Shown piece after piece: positions 44,569 to 52,209 of a stretch of DNA of 64,000 nt. This DNA is from JABDIY01 sp963803845 (GTDB lineage: Bacteria > Actinomycetota > Acidimicrobiia > Acidimicrobiales > SZUA-35): positions 124,001 to 188,000 of the forward strand of contig CAWDNZ010000005.1 in NCBI GenBank assembly GCA_963803845.1, in the 5' to 3' direction. Every line of letters starts with the position of its first letter. The first letter of the stretch is position 1. The notes beneath the pieces are model-generated. The model was not told the origin of the DNA, did no database searches, and was given only the letters and a program-made list of their open reading frames with translations. The position numbers and the translations under genes are program-made.

Positions 44569-45591
44569 TCAGAGGATCTGCTCCACCTGTGCCACGCAGT
44601 CGGTTTGCAGCGACTCCAATGCGGCCATTGCTGCCGCCAGAGACCGCACGCCATCGAGACCGGTGACACGTGGCTCGACGCCGTCGTGGATCGCCTCATC
44701 GAAGGCTCGGATGGTCGAAAGATACAGATCGACGCGGACGGGGATGTCAACCGGCGATGTCACGCTGCCGTGGTGGATTGTCACATCGCCGACGGGGTCG
44801 CCGGTCATCGACATCACACTACTGATCGCACCCGCGTCGCCGAGTATGTCCAGACGCGTCGGCAGATCGTAGTTGTCGTAGGCGTCGTGCGTTTGGACGA
44901 TTACGTCGCTGCTCCACTCCACGACCGTCATGACCGAATCCGGTGCCGCCGGAACATCGGATCCCGTGCGGGCTGCTGCCCTCACCGTCTGCGCCTGCCC
45001 CCCGATTATCGCGGCGACCGCGGCCATGTCGTGAATGAAGACGTCGAGAACGACGCCGCCACCCACTGGGTCGTTGACCCTCCAGCCGCGTAGGTGATCG
45101 GGCAGCCCGACCGCATGGCTCACGTGAATCGCGCGAACACTTCCGATCTCACCCGAGGCAACGATCTCCTTCATCGCAATATGCACGGGGCTTGACGGGA
45201 GGTGGTGATTCGTCGCAAGGACGACCCCCGCTGCTTGGCATGCGTTCACCATCGCCCGGGCATCGTCAACGGAAAGCGCCAGAGGCTTTTCGGCCAAGAC
45301 GTGTTTACCTGCCTGCGCGGCAGCGATGACCTGGTCGTGATGATTGATGTTGTGCGAGCTCACGTACACGGCATCGACATCGCTACGCGCTACGGCGTCT
45401 TCGACTGAGGTTGTCCACTCGTCGATTCTGTGCCGCTCGGCATACTCGATGGCCCAATCGGCGCTGCCGGATTGCACCACACTGATGTGTCCACCGTGTG
45501 CACGAATCGCAGGCATGATGCGGGTCGCAGCGATATCGCTCGCACCGATGAGCCCCCATCGAGTGAAGGGCGAGGACTGATCAGAATCGCT
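44569..45591 (-). CDS. Gfo/Idh/MocA-family oxidoreductase
   Basis: 340 residues. The N-terminal Rossmann motif is WGLIGASDIAATRIMPAI (residues ~6-23), followed by VDAVYVSSHNINHHDQV and the conserved EKPLALSVDDA (residues ~93-103). A C-terminal alpha/beta domain completes it; HVSHAVGLPDHLRGW and DVFIHDMAAV carry candidate catalytic residues (D and H in the DxxxHD pattern). The family oxidises or epimerises sugars and inositols using NAD(P). It converges with the transporter genes. The ATG at 45591 has GGAAG about nine bases upstream; the substrate is presumably linked to the imported sugar. Confidence 0.82.
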   Translation of the reverse strand, partial: SDSDQSSPFTRWGLIGASDIAATRIMPAIRAHGGHISVVQSGSADWAIEYAERHRIDEWTTSVEDAVARSDVDAVYVSSHNINHHDQVIAAAQAGKHVLAEKPLALSVDDARAMVNACQAAGVVLATNHHLPSSPVHIAMKEIVASGEIGSVRAIHVSHAVGLPDHLRGWRVNDPVGGGVVLDVFIHDMAAVAAIIGGQAQTVRAAARTGSDVPAAPDSVMTVVEWSSDVIVQTHDAYDNYDLPTRLDILGDAGAISSVMSMTGDPVGDVTIHHGSVTSPVDIPVRVDLYLSTIRAFDEAIHDGVEPRVTGLDGVRSLAAAMAALESLQTDCVAQVEQIL

Positions 45592-45960
45592 CATTAACCG
45601 ATACTTCCACAAACCTGTGGGTAGCGTAAACCCGGCCGTCGCTGGTCAGGCGGAACGTCGGTATTCGTTGACGAGTCCGTGTCAGTGACGGTGTGTTGAT
45701 GCGGGCTGTGATGTGAAGTCCGTGTACGTAGCGTCGACGATCAACCCGGGCGCAGCTGAGGTCCGCCGATACGCCTTGTGAGCGCAGCACTACGCTCTTT
45801 TCATGACCGGACGCGATGTTGGAGCCAGGGACGGCGATAGCGGCTAGCGCTAGAGCACGCGGGCCTTCACTTCACCGCCCAGATTTAGCGTCACGAGACA
45901 CGGGGCGCGCTACAGATTGGCCAAACTGAGTTGAAACATCAAATCGATGGGTTGTGGGCG
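45592..45960. other. Gap without a recognisable gene
   Basis: The 369 bases before the next gene hold only short frames without a family match. One minus-strand frame (45581-45790) reads plausibly for about 60 residues but has no start context. A small dyad CCACA/TGTGG lies just upstream of the oxidoreductase start (about 45611-45624) and could be regulatory. Confidence 0.45.
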
Positions 45961-46590
45961 TTAGGGCAGCTGCATGAGTGTGACCCGCGTTGCCGCGCCG
46001 GGAACAAACAAGCCTCCGGCCTTGTCAATCAGACCGATGTACCCTTTGTCGGACATTAGTTTTGCGTTGGCGTCATCAAGTTCTGCCCCTGTCTGGGCAG
46101 CGAATATCCACATGACGTCGAAGAAGCTACCGGCCGAGAGGCTGGTGAGCAGGCCGCTCATGCCCGTCACGCTGTGGACATATTCCAGTACCTCCATGCT
46201 CCAACCCATGGCTTCGCCCAGGTGGCCGCCCACGATGGTCGACTGCGTGAGGGTTACCACCGGTGCCGGCTCGCCTTGTTCGCCGGCGAATCCAATTATT
46301 TGGCTCAGAGAGGTTGCGGCCGGCGAAGCCAATATGTCGCCCATTTTTGCTGCTTTGGTTTGGTAGGCCTTTGATGCGTTGAGCTTCTGCTGAAACTCCA
46401 TCAGTTGGGCGTTGCCTTCAACCCTGGTGCTGATTCCAAAGGAACCGATCGGTGCCCCCGCGCTGAACACCCACGCGTAGGCCGCACTGCCGGTGGCTGC
46501 GGCCACCTCATCACGGAGTTTCGGGAGCATTGCGCCGAGTTCGGCACCCTTGCCTGGTTTCGCCTGAAGTGTTGCTGAATAGATATGCAT
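45961..46590 (-). CDS. Uncharacterised protein with two similar alpha/beta halves
   Basis: 209 residues I cannot name. The first half (MHIYSATLQAKPGKGAELGA; AYAWVFSAGAPIGSFGISTR) and the second (TQSTIVGGHLGEAMGWSMEV; FFDVMWIFAAQTGAELDDAN) have parallel strand-helix text, suggesting duplication of an ABM-like dimeric alpha/beta barrel in one chain. No catalytic motif is visible. AAAGGA lies seven bases before the ATG. It is not linked to the sugar genes by spacing. Its role is unknown. Confidence 0.65.
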   Translation of the reverse strand: MHIYSATLQAKPGKGAELGAMLPKLRDEVAAATGSAAYAWVFSAGAPIGSFGISTRVEGNAQLMEFQQKLNASKAYQTKAAKMGDILASPAATSLSQIIGFAGEQGEPAPVVTLTQSTIVGGHLGEAMGWSMEVLEYVHSVTGMSGLLTSLSAGSFFDVMWIFAAQTGAELDDANAKLMSDKGYIGLIDKAGGLFVPGAATRVTLMQLP

Positions 46591-46886
46591 TGCTGTTCCT
46601 TTCTAAAGTTTCTCGCGCGGTGCGATCACTGCGGGACTTTCGCCCAGGCGGTTCAGCAACGATTCTGTGTGGCTTTCGAACAGCGATCCCGGAGAAACCC
46701 CAACCTAGGCGCGATGCGGACCAATCGCCACTGGAACACCCATGGCTCCGCTCTTGAAACTTGGGCGGCCGGAGTGCCCATGTAGGAGCAGGACCTCGGG
46801 TTTACGCTTCCTCTGGCGGTGTGCCACGATCGCGATGTGCAATGTCTACTGTGCTACACGTATCGCACGGCTCGGAAGGGGTGGGG

Positions 46887-47699
46887 ATGAGCGGTGATGC
46901 TGATTTTGTTGGGAGTGTTCCGGAGTTCTATGAGCGGTATTTGGTTCCGCTCATCTTCGGGCCGTACGCGGATGACCTCACCTCTCGGGTTCACGATTGC
47001 GATGCACGGTCTGTGCTCGAGGTTGCCTGTGGCACCGGTGTGTTGACTCGAGCTCTCGCTGCTGGCTTACACCCAGATGCCGCCATCATGGCATCGGACT
47101 TGAATCAGCCGATGGTTGACCATGCCGCCGACGTGGGTACGGCACGCGAGGTCAGCTGGCGCCAGGCCGACGTCGTGGACCTTCCGTTCGAGGACGGGTC
47201 GTTCGATGCGGTGGTGTGCCAGTTCGGCGTAATGTTCTTTCCCGATCGGCCGAAGGCGTTTACTGAAATCAGGCGCGTGCTTGGACCGGGCGGCGTCTTT
47301 CTCTTCAGCACGTGGGATCGAATTGAAACCAACGAGTTCGCCCACGTGGTGGCCACCGCGGCGGCCTCGGCCTTTCCGAATGATCCGCCCGACTTCCTGG
47401 CTCGAACCCCGTACGGCTACTTCGACCCTCGGGACATCCGCGGTGACCTTTCGGCTGGCGGGTTCGACGAGCACGTCGAGATTGATGTTCTGGAGGCGCG
47501 AAGCCTCGCCGATTCTGCCGAAGCACCCGCCGTCGCCTTTTGCCACGGGACCCCGCTTCGGGGAGAGATCGAGAGTCGTGACCCGTCGTCGTTGGCCCAT
47601 GTGACTTCGGTTGCGACTGCCCGGATTGCGGAACAGTTCGGCGAAACAGACGTGGATGGGTTGATCCGAGGATTCACCGTCACCGCCCGCACTACATGA
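46887..47699 (+). CDS. Class I SAM-dependent methyltransferase (UbiE-like)
   Basis: 270 residues. The SAM motif I is VLEVACGTGVLTRAL (residues ~45-59); motif II/III follow in IMASDLNQPMVDHAA and FEDGSFDAVVCQFGVMFFPD, and RVLGPGGVFLFSTWDRI is the post-motif block of UbiE-like enzymes. The acceptor substrate is unknown. GGAAGGGGTGGGG precedes the ATG chosen at 46887; in-frame starts at 46761 and 46842 are further up and lack conservation. Confidence 0.82.
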   Translation: MSGDADFVGSVPEFYERYLVPLIFGPYADDLTSRVHDCDARSVLEVACGTGVLTRALAAGLHPDAAIMASDLNQPMVDHAADVGTAREVSWRQADVVDLPFEDGSFDAVVCQFGVMFFPDRPKAFTEIRRVLGPGGVFLFSTWDRIETNEFAHVVATAAASAFPNDPPDFLARTPYGYFDPRDIRGDLSAGGFDEHVEIDVLEARSLADSAEAPAVAFCHGTPLRGEIESRDPSSLAHVTSVATARIAEQFGETDVDGLIRGFTVTARTT

Positions 47700-47728
47700 T
47701 TCCCAAAGGGGCTACAGGAGCGTCGGTG

Positions 47729-47947
47729 TTAGTAGGTCTCGAAGCGGGCGTTCAGTCTCGTCATATCGCCGGGGTCTCGCGTGAGGATGAAAGTGGCCAG
47801 GCTCTCCGCGACCACCGCGAGGTGGGCCTCGATCACATCGGAGGTTTCGGTTTCGGCGAGCCTGCGCCCGATAGCTACCGATTCGTCGAGCGCGTGAATG
47901 TCGAAGTGGCGGACCGCTCTGGCTAGGTTCGCCTGCCGTCCAGGCAA
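47729..47947 (-). pseudogene. C-terminal remnant of a PIN-domain protein (VapC-like)
   Basis: About 72 residues ending in the typical PIN C-terminus: RRLAETETSDVIEAHLAVVA and TFILTRDPGDMTRL, with acidic residues in the places of the third and fourth metal ligands. The N-terminal half with the first conserved aspartate is not found in this frame; only a TTG is available as start. No antitoxin gene is adjacent. I take it as a broken toxin gene; a short intact protein cannot be excluded. Confidence 0.5.
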
Positions 47948-48062
47948 CGAGCTGGGTGGTTGGATTGTTGGCGAGCAAGCATGTCGCCAGCCGCTGTAGG
48001 TGGATCTGAGCCTCGGGAACTAGACTTCACCCTGCACGATCTGCCCATCTCGAGGAGCTGCT

Positions 48063-48425
48063 TTGACTGATTCGCCTGACGCCGCAACCGTGGCTGAATC
48101 GCTTCGCCTGGAGGGTGATTTCTCACCTGACGAGTTCGCCGATGTCGTCGAACGATTCGGCAGCCTTGAGAACCGACTCCGATCGTTTCCGTCTGGCAGC
48201 GTGGTGCTGGTTTTGGCCATGAAAGAACGCGATCAAGCCAGCCAACGGACCACGCTGGAAGCCGACGTGATTGGACACCCCCGACTTTTGGCGACTTCGG
48301 TCGAGCTGGACAGGGATGCGGCGTTGCTCGAGGTGCGTGACGATCTCATCCGGCAGCTCACCGATCGTCAGAATCGAGGCGAACCTCGGCAGAATCGTCA
48401 GTTGCGGGAGAACGACCCGAGCTAG
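48063..48425 (+). CDS. HPF/RaiA-like ribosome-associated protein
   Basis: 120 residues. The stretch SLENRLRSFPSGSVVLVLAM with the following VELDRDAALLEVRDDLIRQL resembles the N-terminal domain of ribosome hibernation or sigma-54-modulation (RaiA/HPF) proteins, a beta-alpha-beta-beta-beta-alpha fold that binds the ribosomal decoding site in stationary phase. It lacks the long C-terminal dimerisation domain. The TTG start has GAGGAG upstream. The match is by pattern and is moderate. Confidence 0.55.
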   Translation: MTDSPDAATVAESLRLEGDFSPDEFADVVERFGSLENRLRSFPSGSVVLVLAMKERDQASQRTTLEADVIGHPRLLATSVELDRDAALLEVRDDLIRQLTDRQNRGEPRQNRQLRENDPS

Positions 48426-48609
48426 GCGACTCTCGTTGGGCCCTGTTGGTGCCCGCCACCTGCCGCCTCGGGACCGGCGGGTCGTCGGGAGGCCTCTGGG
48501 TCCCGAACATCGTTCCGGACAACCACCACGTCCCGAGCTGGTGAAGGCCGGCCTACCGCTGTGTCGCCATGGGCAAGCACCACATCTTCACGTCGAGATT
48601 ATAAATGAC

Positions 48610-48640
48610 TTGACTATGTAGTCGAAACGACTATAAGATT
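48610..48640 (+). promoter_or_regulatory. Promoter and NrtR-like operator of the NAD-salvage operon
   Basis: TTGACT (48610-48615), an 18-base spacer and TAAGAT (48634-48639) end six bases before the ATG at 48646, again a leaderless layout. TAGTCGAAACGACTA (48619-48633) is a perfect palindrome between and over the boxes; a further GACTA at 48612-48616 gives three GACTA/TAGTC half-sites. The third gene of the operon encodes an NrtR-type Nudix repressor, so this is its probable autoregulated site. Confidence 0.8.
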
Positions 48641-48645
48641 GGTCC

Positions 48646-49638
48646 ATGGGGTCGGAGGCGGGCACTGTTGGTTTGGTGGTGGGGAAGTTCAATCCGCCCC
48701 ATCTCGGACACCTGTATCTGATCGAGCAGGGTGCCGCCCAAGTGGAAACGCTGTTCGTGCTGCTGTGCGACCGAGCCGACCAATCGATCGCTGTCGAGCG
48801 ACGGCGAGCCTGGCTTCGGGATGCGGTACCGCAGAACGTGACGATCCTCGTGACACCAGACGATCTGCCCGCGGCGAACGAGCCGTGGGCTCACCGAGCA
48901 CTGGAGATTCTTCCTCAGCATCCCCATGTTGCGTTCACGTCGGAGGAGTGGGGTCCGGGTTGGGCGGAGTCGATGGGTGCCCGTCATGTGATGGTCGATC
49001 GTGGCCGACTGTCATTTCCGATCTCGGGCACGGAGCTACGAGCTGATCTGCGTGAGCATTTCGACTGGCTGCTGCCGGCTGCGCGGGCCGAGCTCGCTCG
49101 CCGCGTTGTTCTGGTCGGTGCAGAGTCGACAGGAAAGTCGACACTTGCCGAGGCGTTGGCGCAGGCGCTCGGGACGGTGTGGGTCCCTGAGCATGGCCGC
49201 CGGTACTGGGAGGGCCGCCGTCATTTAGTCGATCAGTCGTGGACGACCGAGGAGTTCCAGCGCATCGCTGTTGCTCAACGCCAGCTCGAAGAGGACCTGG
49301 CACGGAGGGCCTGTAGCGGTGTCGTGATCGCTGATACGGACGCCCAGGTCACGGCGGTTTGGCATGAGCGGTACCTCGGGGCGGCAGATGAGGAGCTCGA
49401 CACGCTCGCAGCTGACGCTTCCCCGGATATGTACCTCGTGTGCTCTCCTGACTTCGAGTGGGTGCAAGACGGCACCAGGGAGTCCCAAACGCACCGGCAG
49501 GCGATGCACGAATCGATTCTGCGCCGAGCCGAGGCAAGCGGCGCTGACGTGGCCGTCCTCTCCGGTTCGCACGATGTTCGCCTTGCCATTGCGCTCGACC
49601 GCATTGAGGCGTTGACCAACTTCCCCGTACTGATCTGA
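48646..49638 (+). CDS. nadR: NadR-like bifunctional NMN adenylyltransferase / ribosylnicotinamide kinase
   Basis: 330 residues. The N-terminal nucleotidyltransferase has GKFNPPHLGHLYLI (residues 13-26, HxGH) and ISGTELRADLR (near residue 126, ISxTxxR). The C-terminal kinase has Walker A GAESTGKSTLAEAL (near 158) and the ribosylnicotinamide kinase pattern VPEHGRRYWEGR and DTDAQVTAVWHERY. It makes NMN from nicotinamide riboside and then NAD. There is no DNA-binding domain of the enterobacterial NadR type. It is first in the operon, with pnuC and nrtR downstream. Confidence 0.9.
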   Translation: MGSEAGTVGLVVGKFNPPHLGHLYLIEQGAAQVETLFVLLCDRADQSIAVERRRAWLRDAVPQNVTILVTPDDLPAANEPWAHRALEILPQHPHVAFTSEEWGPGWAESMGARHVMVDRGRLSFPISGTELRADLREHFDWLLPAARAELARRVVLVGAESTGKSTLAEALAQALGTVWVPEHGRRYWEGRRHLVDQSWTTEEFQRIAVAQRQLEEDLARRACSGVVIADTDAQVTAVWHERYLGAADEELDTLAADASPDMYLVCSPDFEWVQDGTRESQTHRQAMHESILRRAEASGADVAVLSGSHDVRLAIALDRIEALTNFPVLI

Positions 49639-49648
49639 AAGTGACTCG

Positions 49649-50386
49649 ATGACCGCGATAGTGACTGAATCCGTTGCGACAATTCCTGGAGCGGCGCCGT
49701 GGTTTGGGCGCCGATGGGAGCATCGCCACGCTGGGGTGGCAGCGGTCGGCTCATTCCTGGCGTGCTGGCTGTACTGGCTAGGCACCAATCTTTGGGCACC
49801 CGAGGTTGTACCGGGTGTTGTTGAGTTCGCAGGCACGGCCACGTCATTGTGGTCGGTGTGGATCACCCAGCGAAGGAACGTGCTCGCGCTACCGGCGGGG
49901 ATCATCTCCGTTGTGTTGATGGGATGGTTCTTCCGCGACATCGGACTCGTCGGCCAGACGTGGCTGCATTGGGGCTACTACCTACCCGTCCAGTTCTGGG
50001 CCTGGTCGCAATGGACCCGAGGCGGCGACAACGAGACTGAACTCACGGTCACGAGGCTTACAACCCCAGCGAGAGCGGGCGTGCTCGGTGCAGGATTGAC
50101 GGCCACCGCGATTCTCGGGTGGGTGCTCGATGCGGGATGGGAGGACGCGCTGTACACCTACTGGGACGCTTCGATCGTCGCTGCGTCGGTTGTCGCGATG
50201 GTCCTGTTGTCACGCAAGAAGGTTGAGTCGTGGTGGTTGTGGATTCTCCCTGTCAACGTCTCGGCGATCGGCCTGTATCTCTCGACGGGGGCCTACATGT
50301 TCGCGGCGCTTTATGTCCTGTTTCTTTTCATGGCGTTCGTCGGGTTGGCGAAGTGGATGCGAGCAGAAGCCGAGGGTGTGGCATGA
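49649..50386 (+). CDS. pnuC: Nicotinamide riboside transporter PnuC
   Basis: 245 residues with about seven hydrophobic helices. The PnuC pattern is visible in VTxxxLWSVWITQRRNVLALPAG, here split as TATSLWSVWITQRRN and LALPAGIISVVLMG, and in WGYYLPVQFWAWSQWTRGG (residues ~105-125). PnuC imports nicotinamide riboside by facilitated diffusion, with trapping by the NadR kinase encoded 10 bases upstream. The N-terminal ~25 residues are polar. The stop overlaps the nrtR ATG. Regulation is through the shared upstream promoter. Confidence 0.92.
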   Translation: MTAIVTESVATIPGAAPWFGRRWEHRHAGVAAVGSFLACWLYWLGTNLWAPEVVPGVVEFAGTATSLWSVWITQRRNVLALPAGIISVVLMGWFFRDIGLVGQTWLHWGYYLPVQFWAWSQWTRGGDNETELTVTRLTTPARAGVLGAGLTATAILGWVLDAGWEDALYTYWDASIVAASVVAMVLLSRKKVESWWLWILPVNVSAIGLYLSTGAYMFAALYVLFLFMAFVGLAKWMRAEAEGVA

Positions 50387-51099
50387 CCACCAACGGATAC
50401 GACCCGCTTGCGTTTCCTCCGTTCGCTGTCACCGTAGACATCGTGGTCCTGACCGTGGACGACGCGTTGTCGGTGCTGCTTGTTGAACGTGGCGCGGACC
50501 CTTTCGCCGGTTCGCTGGCTCTGCCTGGCGGGTTCGTGTTGCCCGACGAGTCAGTGGCCGATGCGGCCCGCCGGGAGCTGCTGGAGGAAACCGGCGTTGC
50601 CGAGGCGGACATGGAGGGTGTGTATCTGGAGCAGCTCGCCACGTTCGGTGAGCCCGACCGGGATCCCAGGATGCGGGTGGTCTCCACGGCCTACCTTGCG
50701 CTGTCGCCAGTCAAGCCCGAACCGACTCCAGGCACCGATGCCGCCGCTGCTCACTGGGTTCCCGTCGCGGAGGCGCTCGCTGGAACCCTTGCCTTCGACC
50801 ACGCAGAGATCCTCGCCGCAGGTGTCGAGCGGGCCCGGGCAAAGCTCGAGTACACAACGCTGGCCACATCACTGGCAGGCCCACAGTTCACGCTCGGTGA
50901 GTTGCAGCACGTCTATGAGGCCACCTGGGGGTGCAGTCTCGAGAGAGCAAACTTCCGACGCAAGGTGCTCGCAACCCAGGGTTTCGTAGCAAAGACCCGT
51001 CGGCGGCGCGTCGGGGAGGCCGGTGGTGCCCCCGCCGCCGTCTACCGACCGGGCCACGGGCAGCTACTGGTGCCCCCGATGATGAGGCCAAAGTCATAA
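50383..51099 (+). CDS. nrtR: NrtR-type Nudix transcriptional regulator of NAD metabolism
   Basis: 238 residues. The N-terminal Nudix domain (residues ~12-140) has an intact Nudix box from GFVLPDES to RRELLEETGV (Gx5Ex7REUxEExGU), and the C-terminal winged helix (residues ~155-235, FTLGELQHVYEATWG) ends in the basic FVAKTRRRRVGEAGG. NrtR proteins repress NAD genes and respond to ADP-ribose-type ligands. Many have lost the box, so an intact one leaves open ADP-ribose pyrophosphatase activity. The ATG overlaps the pnuC stop, and a matching palindrome lies upstream of nadR. Confidence 0.92.
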   Translation: MTTNGYDPLAFPPFAVTVDIVVLTVDDALSVLLVERGADPFAGSLALPGGFVLPDESVADAARRELLEETGVAEADMEGVYLEQLATFGEPDRDPRMRVVSTAYLALSPVKPEPTPGTDAAAAHWVPVAEALAGTLAFDHAEILAAGVERARAKLEYTTLATSLAGPQFTLGELQHVYEATWGCSLERANFRRKVLATQGFVAKTRRRRVGEAGGAPAAVYRPGHGQLLVPPMMRPKS

Positions 51100-51352
51100 C
51101 TGACAAAAGCTAAGCCCGGCCGACCAGCCAGCACTTCTAGCCAACAAGGCATCATCGGGTGATCTGCGAACATCCCGTTGCGGACCAAAGGGTCGCTCGA
51201 CGTTTCGAGGGCGCTGACCGCCCTGGTCGCCGGGGAACCTATTCTGAGAAGCTACAGTTCGGCGCGATATTGCCGAACTGAATGCTGACATCCTGCAGCA
51301 CTGGTTCGACGGGTACCCGGCCTGTCGTCCCGCCTACCACGGTCGCCTCCTT

Positions 51353-52096
51353 ATGACATCATCATCGCCCATAATCGAGTTCCACCATTGGGATGAGTTC
51401 CCATGGCGAGGTGATGCTCGACAGCGACTCATCGAACTCATCCGTCAGCACAAATGCACTGACATTCTGGAAGTCGGTTCCGGAGCGAATCCCACGTTGA
51501 CCACCGATGATCTGAGCGAACTAGCCGTTCGCTACGTCACCAACGATGAATCGGCTGAGGAGCTCGAGAAAGCGCCGGCGGGATTTGAGACGCTTTGCCA
51601 TGATCTCAGTGAGGAACCCATCAGTGATGGCCAGTCGTTCGATCTCATCTTCTCCAAGATGGTCAACGAACATGTCAAGGACGGCGAAAACTACTACCGG
51701 AACATCTTCGATGCGTTGCGACCGGGGGGTCTTACCGTCCACCTGTTCAGCACGCTCTACGCCTTTCCCTACGTCGTGAATTCCTACGCACCTGATGTGC
51801 TCTCGGACAAGCTGCTCGGTTTCTTCCATCCGTGGAACGAGGATGAACATCACCACAAGTTCCGGGCCTACTACTCGTGGAGCCGAGGCCCCAGCAGCAA
51901 GGCCATTCGAGGGTTCGAGGAGCTCGGTTATGAGGTCTTGGAGTATCACGGGTACTTCGGTCACGGGTATTACGCCAACCGCCTCAAACCTCTCGACAAG
52001 ATCGAACAAGCGAAGTCGCGAGTTCTGGCCAAATTCCCGGTGCCCCAACTGACCGCATACGGTCAGGTCGTGCTGCGAAAACCCCTCAATGACTGA
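51353..52096 (+). CDS. Class I SAM-dependent methyltransferase
   Basis: 247 residues. The SAM-binding glycine motif is ILEVGSGANPTLTTDDLSEL (residues ~35-54), with acidic loop DESAEELEKAP, then FDLIFSKMVNEHVKDGENYY and LRPGGLTVHLFSTLYAFPYV as post-motifs. The C-terminal ~90 residues (RAYYSWSRGPSSKAI; GYFGHGYYANRLKPLDKI) are typical of small sugar- or lipid-directed methyltransferases, but no substrate can be assigned. It starts 253 bases after nrtR and has no visible partner on its strand. Confidence 0.78.
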   Translation: MTSSSPIIEFHHWDEFPWRGDARQRLIELIRQHKCTDILEVGSGANPTLTTDDLSELAVRYVTNDESAEELEKAPAGFETLCHDLSEEPISDGQSFDLIFSKMVNEHVKDGENYYRNIFDALRPGGLTVHLFSTLYAFPYVVNSYAPDVLSDKLLGFFHPWNEDEHHHKFRAYYSWSRGPSSKAIRGFEELGYEVLEYHGYFGHGYYANRLKPLDKIEQAKSRVLAKFPVPQLTAYGQVVLRKPLND

Positions 52097-52209
52097 TCAC
52101 CAATAGAGGAACTCGCAGAGTATTTCGCCATCGGCGCTGTCGAAGGGTTATCGCCCGATCTGGCGTAGCTCAGAGCGGCGTCCAAGGATAGGAACGCAGT
52201 CGACTCCGT

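Noticed and set aside
44476..45093. Plus-strand frame over the Gfo/Idh/MocA gene
   Set aside because: The minus-strand oxidoreductase has clear Rossmann and EKP motifs; the plus frame is Arg/Val/Asp shadow text.
49225..49941. Minus-strand frame over nadR and pnuC
   Set aside because: The plus-strand genes carry HxGH, Walker A and PnuC motifs; the minus frame has none.
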